In this document: piece by piece, positions 1 through 8,103 of the stretch
Numbering within the stretch: the stretch's first letter is position 1
How the letters are laid out: the number at the start of each line of letters is the position of its first letter
Assembly: GCA_016874795.1 (NCBI GenBank)
Contig: VGTG01000053.1
Span: 1-33,590 of the forward strand
Length of the DNA: 33,590 nucleotides
Direction of reading: 5' to 3'
DNA from: Deltaproteobacteria bacterium
GTDB lineage: Bacteria; Desulfobacterota; Binatia; UBA12015
Notes under the pieces: generated by a model
What the model was told of the DNA's origin: nothing
Database searches by the model: none
What the model saw: only the letters and a program-made list of their open reading frames with translations
Position numbers and translations under genes: made by a program

Positions 1-105
1 GACGTACTGTTCAAGTACGCCTGCGTCGCCCTCCGGTCCGAGGCTCGCGAATCTTCGGCACTCTCGACCGCCTCGCGACGTGATCTGGTGAGAAATGCAG
101 GCTAG
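1..105 (+). repeat. E1 palindromic element, copy 1 (left part cut by window edge)
   Basis: This is the right-hand 105 bp of the 186-bp E1 element and matches positions 82-186 of the full copies. It includes the hairpin centre GTACTGTTCAAGTAC and the complete right terminal inverted repeat, which ends in GGCTAG. I saw no differences from copies 2 and 4 over the shared part. The neighbouring secernin gene ends at another CTAG nine bases further right. The left arm lies outside the window. Confidence 0.93.
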
Positions 106-117
106 TGCACCGCACTA
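103..117. other. Possible footprint of an E2 end beside E1 copy 1
   Basis: Read on the minus strand, this stretch gives GCGGTGCACTAG directly joined to E1. The same 12 bases join the right end of the complete E2 element to E1 copy 3 (around 30874-30885). Here only the outermost bases are present, followed by a second GCACTAG. It may be the stump of a deleted E2 copy or a shared target sequence; the match is short, so this is tentative. Confidence 0.3.
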
Positions 118-1407
118 GAGCCGAGCGAGGAGCGCGCGCGCCGCTTCCTGGACCCGCGCGGCGACGCCGACCAGCAGCTCCGTCGCGAAGCGTTCGGCGG
201 CCGTGTCCGTCATCGCATCGAGCTCGACGCGAGCCGCCTCGCCCTCGGCGAGGAGCGTCGTCTCGAGCGGATCGAACGCCTCCCGCACGGAATCGGAAAG
301 CTCGGGGCGGCGCTCCACGGCGCAGCCGATCTGCTCGAACGTCCACCAGAGCACGTCGGCGCGCGGCTCGTCGCTGCCGCGCGTGAACGCTTCCGGGAAC
401 CGGCCGGCGAGGACGACGGGGAAGAAGAGCGAAGCGCACGGCCTGCCGAAGCTCGCCCACACGACGTTCGGTCCGCGGCGTCCGAGCTCGAGCGGCGCCA
501 CGATGCTCGCCGTCGTTCGGCTCGGTCCCTCGTGCATGCAGATCGTGAAGTACTGCTCCTGGTCCGACGTCGCGCCGGGACGGAAGCGGCGTCCGCTCGC
601 GTCGTGATCGCGCAGGATCTCGCGCAACGAGGCCACGTCGTGCGCGCCGCGACCCGCTTCGAGACGCGTCCGCGAGCAGCGGAGCCGTCCCTCCGAGAAC
701 GCGCGCGGGACGTTCTCGACGTCGCGATACGAGCCTTCGAAGCTGAACGGCTCGGCGAGGGGAAGAGCGATCTCGCGCGCGTGCTCCTCGACGCGCGGCG
801 AAAGGCGCTCCCAGTCCGCGCCGATCGTGATGTGGTTCGAGATCGAGTCGGTCGTGCGCGCGCGTCGCGCTGCCCAGTGGTGACCGACCGCTTCGAGGAT
901 CCACGCTTCGCGCGCGTCCGCGATCAGGAAGGAGCTGTTGTAGGGGAACTCGAACTCGCGGAAGCCGGAGCCCCCCTGCCCGTGCTCCTCGACGAGTGCT
1001 GCGATCACGTCGACGGCCATCGCGGCGCTCGAGGCACGCTCGAGGCCGAGCCGGACGAGATCCATCCCGAGAAGACCGATCGCCGCCGGCGCTTCCCGCG
1101 CGAAGATCGTCTCGTTGCCGATCGCGAGTCCGTGCTCGTTGACGCCGTGCTCGAAGCCCCAGAGCCACACGGGCCGTGATCCGAGAACGCGCGCCGTCGA
1201 CGCGACTTGCGGGATCTCGACGTACTGGCAGCGGACGCGCGCGTCCGGCGGGTGCTCGGCGCGCTCGAGCAGGACGAGCGGCTGGCACTCTCCCGGCGGT
1301 CGGTCGCTGTTCTTGGCGAAGATCGTCGCGCCGGAAGACGTCGCTCCGCCGAGCGACACGATCGTGTCGCAGCCGAGAACCGGTACGGCTGATCCGGATT
1401 CCCCCAT
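115..1407 (-). CDS. Secernin-family (peptidase C69) dipeptidase-like protein
   Basis: This 430-aa protein has the N-terminal signature of secernins and C69 dipeptidases. Cys13 begins a CDTIVSLGG block followed by IFAKNSDRPPGECQPL. In N-terminal-nucleophile hydrolases of this family the Cys becomes the catalytic residue once the leader is removed. The conserved GFEHGVNEHGLAIGNE and GLLGMDLVRL blocks follow, and the length is normal for secernins. No signal peptide is visible, so a cytoplasmic enzyme that cleaves dipeptides or N-terminal amides is likely; the substrate is unknown. The ATG at 1407 lies just 12 residues before the Cys, as expected for a self-processing enzyme. The stop codon is the TAG of a CTAG next to repeat element E1. 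An Xre regulator lies upstream on the same strand, 127 bp away across a hairpin-rich repeat. Confidence 0.85.
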   Translation of the reverse strand: MGESGSAVPVLGCDTIVSLGGATSSGATIFAKNSDRPPGECQPLVLLERAEHPPDARVRCQYVEIPQVASTARVLGSRPVWLWGFEHGVNEHGLAIGNETIFAREAPAAIGLLGMDLVRLGLERASSAAMAVDVIAALVEEHGQGGSGFREFEFPYNSSFLIADAREAWILEAVGHHWAARRARTTDSISNHITIGADWERLSPRVEEHAREIALPLAEPFSFEGSYRDVENVPRAFSEGRLRCSRTRLEAGRGAHDVASLREILRDHDASGRRFRPGATSDQEQYFTICMHEGPSRTTASIVAPLELGRRGPNVVWASFGRPCASLFFPVVLAGRFPEAFTRGSDEPRADVLWWTFEQIGCAVERRPELSDSVREAFDPLETTLLAEGEAARVELDAMTDTAAERFATELLVGVAARVQEAARALLARL

Positions 1408-1441
1408 CCGGGGCTATTTAACAAGAAGGGCGCCGCCCCTC

Positions 1442-1519
1442 TCCTCCGCGCGGCGAAGCCGCGCGGAGCCTCCACTCCCCGCTCGCTTCCGCTTCGGCCG
1501 CGCGCTTCGCGCGCGGAGG
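1442..1519 (-). repeat. Structured intergenic repeat, copy A
   Basis: Two perfect hairpins sit between the Xre and secernin genes: CTCCGCGCGGC-GAA-GCCGCGCGGAG at 1444-1468 and CCGCGCGC-TTC-GCGCGCGG at 1498-1516. The stretch 1472-1519 is almost identical, in reverse orientation, to 11142-11189. In both places the repeat has the same orientation relative to the gene just upstream of it, as a 3'-end element or terminator would. Confidence 0.6.
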
Positions 1520-1534
1520 TTCGGGCCCCCGAGT

Positions 1535-1813
1535 CTATTCCCCGTTGAAACGGTGGCCGGAGAGCTCCTCGATCGTCTGGCTCTCCGCCGACGAGGTCGG
1601 CTTGCGCGTAGCCAGGGCTTCGATCGCCCGGCGCGCCAGCTTGCTCGGCTTGGCGTGGCCGTTCTCCCAGCGGTTGACCGTCGAAAACGTCACGGCGACG
1701 GCGTGTGCGAACTCTTCCTGAGTGAGACCCAGCCGCTTCCTGAGCTCTCGGATCTCGGGCCCGCTGAGATCGTCCGACATGCTCTGACCCTCCATGTACG
1801 CAGCTTCCATCAT
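1535..1813 (-). CDS. Xre-family helix-turn-helix regulator
   Basis: This 92-aa protein is mostly one lambda-repressor-like DNA-binding domain, roughly residues 20-65. Helix 2 and the recognition helix are visible in LRKRLGLTQEEFAHAVAV and FSTVNRWENGHAKPS, a textbook Cro/C1 pattern of the kind found in type II antitoxins and small regulators. The start is set by a strong GGAGGAG seven bases upstream of the ATG at 1813; a second in-frame ATG follows at once. It diverges from mrp across about 280 bp and may control that promoter or its own. No toxin partner is adjacent, so an orphan regulator is more likely than a toxin-antitoxin pair. Its target is unknown. Confidence 0.85.
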   Translation of the reverse strand: MMEAAYMEGQSMSDDLSGPEIRELRKRLGLTQEEFAHAVAVTFSTVNRWENGHAKPSKLARRAIEALATRKPTSSAESQTIEELSGHRFNGE

Positions 1814-1872
1814 CTTTCCACTCCTCCGCCGAGGCCGGTGCCTCCGGGTTTTCGGCTCCTCCGCCTGGTGTC

Positions 1873-1901
1873 ATGACGCTGAACAAAAGGCTGGGTATAG
1901 C
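1873..1901 (+). promoter_or_regulatory. Possible sigma70-like promoter for mrp
   Basis: ATGACG and TATAGC, separated by 17 bp, fit the -35 and -10 boxes with four of six matches each. They lie in the divergent Xre/mrp gap and would give a leader of about 185 nt before mrp. This rests only on pattern matching. Confidence 0.3.
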
Positions 1902-2091
1902 GGCCGTGTCTGTCCTCCCTGTGGGCGACTGCAATGGGGATGCCATCGCAACACCGCGAATTCTCGTGCTCGGAGGGATTCCCCAGCGTCACAAATGTAC
2001 GATGCGTTATTGCTGCGCCGCTCCGGACGAAGAGCGGCATCCCGCAGGCGCGACTTGCCGCGAAGTCGAGGTCGGCTACCTTTGCCCAGTG

Positions 2092-3222
2092 ATGGTCATT
2101 TCGTCCGACGTGCTCTCGGCGCTCCGGCAGGTGAAGTACCCGGGTTTCTCGCGGGACATCGTCTCCTTCGGGATCGTCCGGGACGTCCGCAGCGAGGACG
2201 GAGTGACGACTCTCGTGCTCGCTCCACCGGCGGGCGACCCGGCGCTGATCGAGCGGATCCGGCCGGAGATCGAGCGCGTCGTGGGCGCGGTCGAGGGGAT
2301 CGGGCGGCTCGAGATCACCACGGCCGAGGCGCCGCGAACGATCCAGGAAGCCCGCACGCCGGCCCGCCCCGCGGGTCAAGCGGGGGCGGCCGGACATGCC
2401 GACCACGGGCACGCCCACGGGCACACGCATCCGCACGGTCCGCGGGGCCCACAGCGGATCGCCGGAGTGAACCGGATCATCGCGGTCGCGAGCGGCAAGG
2501 GCGGCGTCGGGAAGTCGACGCTCGCGACGAACCTCGCTCTCGCGCTCCGCGAGCACGGGCGCACCGGTCTCCTCGACGCCGACGTGTACGGACCTTCGAC
2601 CCCGCTTCTCCTCGGCGTCGAGGGGGAGCAACCCGACGTCACGCCCGAACGGCGGATCACGCCGATCGAGGCGCACGGCATCCGGATGATCTCGATGGGC
2701 TTCTTCGTCGAGCAGGAGCGCGCGGTGATCTGGCGCGGCCCGATGGTGACGAAGCTCGTGACGGAGTTCATCCGCAACGTCGAATGGGGCGAGCTCGACT
2801 ACCTCGTTCTCGACCTTCCGCCCGGTACCGGCGACGTCCAGCTCACGCTCGCACAGCAGCTGCACATGGACGGCGGCGTGATCGTGACGACGCCGCAGGA
2901 CGTCGCTCTCGCGGACGTCCGCCGCGGCGTGCGCATGTTTCAGCAGGTGAACGTGAGCGTGCTCGGCGTGGTCGAGAACATGAGCGGCTACGTCTGCCGC
3001 CACTGTGGCCACGAGACGGACATCTTCGGCAAGGGCGGCGGTGAGGAGATGGCGCGTTCTCTCGGGGTGCGCTTCCTCGGACGGATCGCGCTCGCCGCCG
3101 AGATCGGCGAGCGCGGCGACGCGGGGAAGCCGATCGTCGCGGGCGACCCCGAGGCACCGACCTCGCGGCAGATTCGCGGCATCGCGGCGGAAATCGCCTC
3201 CGCCGTCGCGCGCGCGGCGTAG
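2092..3222 (+). CDS. mrp: Mrp/ApbC-type iron-sulfur cluster carrier ATPase
   Basis: This 376-aa P-loop protein of the Mrp/ApbC/Nbp35 family takes part in iron-sulfur cluster transfer to apoproteins in the cytoplasm. Residues 1-90 form the MIP18/DUF59 domain (start VISSDVLSALRQVKYPGFSRDIV). The MinD-like ATPase follows, with the deviant Walker A GKGGVGKST near residue 137 and LVLDLPPGTGD as Walker B. The C-terminal CRHCG pair is the usual cluster-binding CxxC. Between the domains lies an unusual histidine-rich linker, HADHGHAHGHTHPHG (about residues 103-117), which could bind metal. The frame stays open upstream to 1873, but homology starts at the ATG at 2092, which I chose although no clear ribosome site precedes it. 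A hairpin follows the stop. Confidence 0.92.
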   Translation: MVISSDVLSALRQVKYPGFSRDIVSFGIVRDVRSEDGVTTLVLAPPAGDPALIERIRPEIERVVGAVEGIGRLEITTAEAPRTIQEARTPARPAGQAGAAGHADHGHAHGHTHPHGPRGPQRIAGVNRIIAVASGKGGVGKSTLATNLALALREHGRTGLLDADVYGPSTPLLLGVEGEQPDVTPERRITPIEAHGIRMISMGFFVEQERAVIWRGPMVTKLVTEFIRNVEWGELDYLVLDLPPGTGDVQLTLAQQLHMDGGVIVTTPQDVALADVRRGVRMFQQVNVSVLGVVENMSGYVCRHCGHETDIFGKGGGEEMARSLGVRFLGRIALAAEIGERGDAGKPIVAGDPEAPTSRQIRGIAAEIASAVARAA

Positions 3223-3232
3223 CGCGAAACGA

Positions 3233-3264
3233 AAAGGGCCCCGCGCTTGCGCGCGGAGCCCTTC
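3233..3264. terminator. Hairpin terminator between mrp and a decayed gene
   Basis: AAGGGC plus CCGCGC pairs with GCGCGG plus GCCCTT around a four-base loop, with one mismatch. The T-rich tail (TTTTCGTTT) lies on the minus-strand side. It therefore looks like a terminator of the minus-strand gene whose remnant ends at 3301, and may also serve mrp. Confidence 0.6.
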
Positions 3265-3300
3265 CCGATCCGTGGTGGGTGTCGCGTGAGATCTTCGCGA

Positions 3301-3573
3301 TCAGTAGGTCTTGCCCGCGGCGCCCGCATTGAAGAGGATCGACTCCTTGACCATCAGGTCGCCACTCAAGTTCTGCGTGCCGTTCGGCTCGCAGGCGACG
3401 TCGAACGTCGAGGTGTCGCGGACGCTGACCCCGCTCGTCGTCCAGTTGAAGCAGATCGTCTGCCAGATCTGGGCAGCCGTGCCGCGGCGGAGACGCATGC
3501 ACTGCTCGTCGTTGTTGCCGCCGCCCTGGCCCTTCGAGCCCATCAGCGTGACGTTGCAGAACTTCGGAGCCGA
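3301..3573 (-). pseudogene. 3'-end fragment of a beta-helix surface-protein paralogue
   Basis: About 90 residues match the C-terminal part of the intact 753-aa protein at 8104-10365. The clearest block, APKFCNVTLMGSKGQGGG, corresponds to NPKFCNATLIGSKGQGGG there, followed by RRGT and then MVKESILFNAGAAGKTY against VIQDSIFFDCGADGQNY. The first several hundred residues and the start are missing; similarity stops abruptly near 3573, and the reading frame beyond it is unrelated. The fragment is on the opposite strand from the intact gene, on the far side of the TonB receptor. It is a relic of rearrangement and probably makes no product. Confidence 0.72.
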
Positions 3574-3985
3574 GCGCGGCGTATCGGACCTCCAAGGCGA
3601 ATGAACGCCTCTCCTCTTTCTCCAGTTCCCTTCGTTCATGAGACCGCACACTCGTGGGGGGATGTGCGATCGCGAGTGCGTTGTAGCGGCGGCCGTTGAT
3701 GAGGCCGTGGCTCGCGCGTTGCGGTTGTGCGAATTCGGGCGACACAGAGCGAAGCGCGTCGTATGCTTGACGATTTCGGACGAAGCTCCCGCAGGGAGAG
3801 CGTGTGGCGAAGCGTTCGTGACAGGCGGCTTACGCCCGACGCGGTATCGCCCCAGTCAACGGAACGTCATGTTCCCGTAACCGGCTCCCAACACCGGCTC
3901 GTTAAGGTGCGCGCGGTCTTCCTCTCGCGTGATTTCCCACCTCGAAAGACCTTCGCCCGTGACGAGGCGACTCGGAGAACCGGTG
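3574..3985. other. Non-coding leader region of the TonB receptor gene
   Basis: I see no gene in these 412 bp. They hold the ragged edge of the decayed paralogue and the upstream region of the receptor. A TTGACG occurs near 3767, but no convincing -10 box follows at the right distance. No riboswitch fold was recognised. Confidence 0.5.
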
Positions 3986-6793
3986 ATGAAAAGAAGCTCG
4001 CCTCGCTTCGGCCCCGCGCTCGCTGGGATGATCCTCGCGCAATTGGCCGTTCTCTCAGGGGATTCCTCCGCCCAGGACATGCGGCCGACCGCGATCAGCG
4101 GAAAGGTCGTGAGCGCGCAAACGGGCGAACGCATGTTCGGCGTCGAGATCACCGTGATCGGCACGGGCCAGAAGGCGACGACCGACATCGAAGGCACCTT
4201 CCGCATCCCGGTCCTCGCCGGCACCTACGAGCTTCGTGTCTCTCTCGACGGGTTCCAGACCCAGCGCATCACCGACGTGCGGGCGATCCCGAACGAGGCC
4301 GCCGACGTTCGCGTCGCGATGGTGCCGGCCGACGCGGCGGCACAGATGCCCGCAAGCGGCGCGCCGGGAGGCGTCGAGACGATCGAGGTCGTCGCGACCG
4401 CGAGCAAGGCCGCCGAAAGCGCGGCCCTCGTCGAGCGGCAGGTCGCCGACGTCGTCGAGGACACGATCAGCGCCGAAACCTTCCAGCGCGCGCCGGATTC
4501 CAACGTCGGCGAGATCGTCGAGCGTCTCGCCTCCGTGACCGTCGAGGACGACTTCATCTTCGTCCGTGGCCTCGGCGAGCGCTACTCGACGGCCGTCCTG
4601 AACGGCAGCCGTCTCCCCAGCACGAACCCGGACAAGCGCGTCATCCCGCTCGACCTCTTTCCCGCCGACTTCGTCGAGTCCCTCGCCATCATCAAGTCGT
4701 ACTCGCCGAATCTCGAAGGAGATTTTGCCGGCGGCCTCGTCGACATCCGCCTCAAGACCTTCCCGAGCGAGCTCACCTGGAAGGTCGGGATGGACATCGG
4801 CGGCAACACGAACACGACGTTCCAGGACTTCAAGACCTACGCGACCGCACGCGAGCTCCCCGACTTCTTCGGGGTCGACACTTCCCGAGGTCTCCCCTCG
4901 GTGTTCGGCGACGAGCGCGTCGTCTTCACGAGCCAGCAGGACGCCGCCGCGTACGCCGCGACGCTGAAGGACATCTGGTCGGCCGAGAGCATCACGGCCC
5001 CGATCGACGGAGGGCTCGACTTCGAGGTCGGCAACACGTTCGGGGACTTCGGCTTCAACTTCGCCGCCCTCTGGGAGAACGACTACGAGACCATTCCCGA
5101 CCAGATCGAGAGGCAGTTCACCACGCTCGAAGGCGACGAGCCCGTTCTCGGCGAGGATTTCGTCTACGATTCCAGCACCTTCGAGACGACGCTCGGCGCC
5201 CTCTTCACGTCCGCGTACGACATCAACGACGACAACCGGATCAACCTGCGCGTCCTGTACCAGCGCGTCACCGGGGACGAGGTCCTGATCGGCAAGGGGT
5301 TCCGGCGCAACAACCCGGAGGTGACCCTCGACACGACCCGCCTCACCTACCAGGCGGAGCAGCTCGTCTGGGGGCAGCTCCAGGGCGACCACGCCTACGA
5401 GGACCTCGAGCTCAGCTGGCGGTCGGCCTTCGGCTGGACTTCGCTCGATCGGCCGGACACGCGCACGACGGTCTACGCGAGCTCGCCCGGGAATCCGACG
5501 CCGGTCTACTCGCGCGTCGCCGGCAGCGGCTCGCGCCTCTTCCTCGACGTGAAGGAGAAGCTCTCCGACACCCAGGGCGAGATGGCGGTCCCGTTCGGAG
5601 TCTGGGACGAAATGGAAGCGCGCTTCCGGATCGGCGGCGCGTACACCTGGCGCGACCGAAACTCGCAGCTCCGCAAGTTCCTCTTCCGGCCGACGAACAC
5701 GAGCAACGTCGAGCTCTACGAGATGATGCCGGAGGCGTTCTTGAACGCGGAGATGGTCGAGTCCGGCGCCACGAACTTCTTCGAGGAGACGGCGCCACAG
5801 GACAGCTTCTCCGCGAACGAGTCGATCATCGCCGGCTACGCGATGCTCGAGCTGCCACTGATCGAGGACCAGCTCCGCTTCGTCGGCGGCCTCCGCGGCG
5901 AGAACTCGGTGATCGACATCACCTATTTCCGCCAGGACCAGCAGGGCGCGCCGGTCGACCGCTCGCTGATCAACCTCGATCCGATGCCGGCCGCGAGCCT
6001 CGTCTACAGCCCGCGAGAAGACATGAACGTTCGCGGGGGCTACAGCCAGACGGTCTCGCGTCCGGAGTTCCGCGAGCTGTCGCCGATCCAGTTCCCCGAG
6101 CCCTTCGGTCTGCGGACGGTCGTCGGCAACCCGGACCTCGTCGAGACCACGATCCAGAGCGTCGATCTCCGCTGGGAGTGGTTCCTCTCGAACCTCGAGC
6201 TCGCCTCGATGAGCTTCTTCTACAAGGACCTGGACCAGCCGATCGAGACGACCGTCGTGTCGCTCTCGGGCTCGACGGCGACATCCTTCGCGAACTCCGA
6301 GAGCGCCACGCTGTACGGCCTCGAGTGGGAGCTCCGGAAGGACTTCTCCTTCATTTCCGACGACTTCGCGGACTTCATGATCTTCCTGAACGCGAGCTGG
6401 ATCGAGTCGAACAGCATCAGCGTCGACGATCCGGGCGAGGAGACCCGCACGAACACCGAAGGGCCTCTCCAGGGCCAGGCGCCGTTCATCATCAACACGA
6501 CCATCCAGTACAGCCACGACGACTGGGGCGTGTTCCGCCTCCTCTACCGGACGGAGGGCTCGACCCTCGACGCCTTCGGCTTCAACGGGCTGCCCGACAT
6601 CTTCTTCGAGCCGCGGAACCAGCTCGACTTCGTCTACACCTTCGACGTCGAGCTCTTCGAGTGGCCGATCGACATGAAGTTCAGCGTCGAGAACATCCTG
6701 AACGACCAATATGTGTGGATGCAGTCCGGGATCGTCCAGCAGTCGTGGAAGTCCGGCGTGACGTTCGGGTTGAGCGCCTCGTACCGCTACTGA
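3986..6793 (+). CDS. TonB-dependent outer-membrane receptor with carboxypeptidase-regulatory-like N-terminal domain
   Basis: This 935-aa protein has a signal peptide (residues 1-30, cut after SSAQ). An immunoglobulin-like CarboxypepD_reg domain follows (about 35-110; ISGKVVSAQTGERMFGVEI). A TonB-box-like ETIEVVATA lies near residue 131, then a plug domain (about 150-260) containing FIFVRGLGERYSTAVLNGS and PNLEGDFAGGLVDIRLK. The rest is the 22-strand barrel ending in the aromatic ASYRY. Such receptors import large scarce ligands across the outer membrane using energy from TonB/ExbB/ExbD. I start at the ATG at 3986 because GGAG precedes it and a proper signal peptide begins there; the frame extends 19 codons upstream without function. 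The adjoining paralogous secreted proteins are probably its surface partners. The ligand is not evident. Confidence 0.9.
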   Translation: MKRSSPRFGPALAGMILAQLAVLSGDSSAQDMRPTAISGKVVSAQTGERMFGVEITVIGTGQKATTDIEGTFRIPVLAGTYELRVSLDGFQTQRITDVRAIPNEAADVRVAMVPADAAAQMPASGAPGGVETIEVVATASKAAESAALVERQVADVVEDTISAETFQRAPDSNVGEIVERLASVTVEDDFIFVRGLGERYSTAVLNGSRLPSTNPDKRVIPLDLFPADFVESLAIIKSYSPNLEGDFAGGLVDIRLKTFPSELTWKVGMDIGGNTNTTFQDFKTYATARELPDFFGVDTSRGLPSVFGDERVVFTSQQDAAAYAATLKDIWSAESITAPIDGGLDFEVGNTFGDFGFNFAALWENDYETIPDQIERQFTTLEGDEPVLGEDFVYDSSTFETTLGALFTSAYDINDDNRINLRVLYQRVTGDEVLIGKGFRRNNPEVTLDTTRLTYQAEQLVWGQLQGDHAYEDLELSWRSAFGWTSLDRPDTRTTVYASSPGNPTPVYSRVAGSGSRLFLDVKEKLSDTQGEMAVPFGVWDEMEARFRIGGAYTWRDRNSQLRKFLFRPTNTSNVELYEMMPEAFLNAEMVESGATNFFEETAPQDSFSANESIIAGYAMLELPLIEDQLRFVGGLRGENSVIDITYFRQDQQGAPVDRSLINLDPMPAASLVYSPREDMNVRGGYSQTVSRPEFRELSPIQFPEPFGLRTVVGNPDLVETTIQSVDLRWEWFLSNLELASMSFFYKDLDQPIETTVVSLSGSTATSFANSESATLYGLEWELRKDFSFISDDFADFMIFLNASWIESNSISVDDPGEETRTNTEGPLQGQAPFIINTTIQYSHDDWGVFRLLYRTEGSTLDAFGFNGLPDIFFEPRNQLDFVYTFDVELFEWPIDMKFSVENILNDQYVWMQSGIVQQSWKSGVTFGLSASYRY

Positions 6794-6907
6794 GCTTCTC
6801 CCATCGCTGCGACGCTGGTCACTCGCGCTTGATGGCGCGTTCACGGGGCCTTAGTACGCGTTTGATAGCGAGCTTGCGCCATTCATCCGTTCAAGGAGGA
6901 GGTTTTG

Positions 6908-7818
6908 GTGCAAGCGATCCAGCGGGTACGACGGGCGAGCCTCGCCCGAATGAAGCGAGCGATTCGAGTCCTCGCGATCGGCTCGATTTTCACGGTCCTC
7001 GGAGCGACGGCGACGACGCCGATCGCGCGAGCGCAGGCGGTCGGCGAGCCCGAGGTGAGCGGCGATCAGCTCATCTTCATCTTCGACGCGCGCCAGAATC
7101 GGAACGCGTTCCTATCGGTCACGAGCTCGTCGGACGATCCGATGTTCGTCGACGTCGCGTTCTACTCGGCCTCGATCGGGCTTCTCGCGCGCGAGACGAT
7201 CGAGCTCACGTCCGGCCAGAACCGCGTGATCGACGCGACCTCGTTCGCGGGCGGCGCGGCGAACGGCAACGCCGGCCTCGCGGTGATGACACCGCTGCTC
7301 GCGGACGGACAACCTTCAGCCCGTGGTGCCCACGGCGCCGCTGACGGGCGTCTTCACGCGCGCAAACCTGCAGCTCCTCTCGGGAATCGGCGAGAACCCG
7401 TTCGGCCGGTTCGCGGTGGACGACTCCGGAGACCCGGCCGTGGCGGGCAACGCCGTCGACGGTGAGTCGGTCCTCTACGAGCGCTTCGCGCCGAGCGTCC
7501 TGATGGTGCCGACGTACTTCGATCCCGCCACGCTCGGCCCGCCCGAGTACGATGGCAACCGGATCCTCCTCGCCGCCTTCGAGGACCAGTACGGCACGCC
7601 GTTCAACCTCGGCCCGCTGACGGACGACGCGCAGGCGAGCTTCTTCGACAACGCCGGCGTGCTGCTCACCACGGCGGCGGTGCAGATCGACGGCGTCCTC
7701 CTGACGGACCTGCAAAGCGTCGCCGGTGCGACGAGCCTGAACGGCGCTGACGGAGGTGAGCGAGCTTCTCGGGAACATCGTCACGGACCAGGTGACCTGC
7801 GTCGTGACGGTCTCCTGA
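6908..7818 (+). pseudogene. Frameshifted, shortened paralogue of the 753-aa surface protein
   Basis: A strong GGAGGAGG precedes the GTG at 6908. A secretion signal and QAVGEPEVSGDQLIFIFDARQ follow, closely matching the intact downstream paralogue (AIGEPDVTGDQLIFIYDARQ). At 7303-7310 the bases GGAC occur twice in tandem, where the paralogue reads straight from gcggac to aac. The four-base duplication shifts the frame, and homology continues in another frame from about 7311 (PLTGVFTRANLQL) to NGAD near 7747. A second frame jump, or a deletion, then joins a tail reading SELLGNIVTDQVTCVVTVS up to the TGA at 7818. The beta-helical half is absent. Either this is a pseudogene, or the tail is the true end of a shorter paralogue carrying two sequence errors. 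Confidence 0.78.
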
Positions 7819-8103
7819 GAACGCGACGATCACAGTCACAAATTCGTCATGTGCTCGAAACGGAACGGAAAGGGACTCGGCGCGGTCGAGCGCGTTGCGT
7901 GACCAACGTGTTGCGATGCGCGCATCGATCACCACCGGTTCACCGCTCCGTCACGAGTGCGTAGCAATCGAATGCGAAGGTGCGTTGCGGTTCGTTGGAG
8001 CGTCGCGGAGGGCGACCGCTCCCACCCACGCGAAGCCGAGCGGCGACGCGCTTCAAATCCATCGACTCCAGGCAAGTGAGTGAAGGAAGAGGAGACCAGA
8101 GAC

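Noticed and set aside
1535-1813. Xre gene as antitoxin of a toxin-antitoxin pair
   Set aside because: No small toxin gene lies on either side; the neighbours are secernin and mrp.
3767-3800. TTGACG as a promoter of the TonB receptor
   Set aside because: No -10-like hexamer at 16-18 bp.
4055-6844. Long open frame opposite the TonB receptor, and another at 3727-7344 in a second plus frame
   Set aside because: Low-complexity Arg/Ala/Asp composition with no domain; both shadow the receptor gene.
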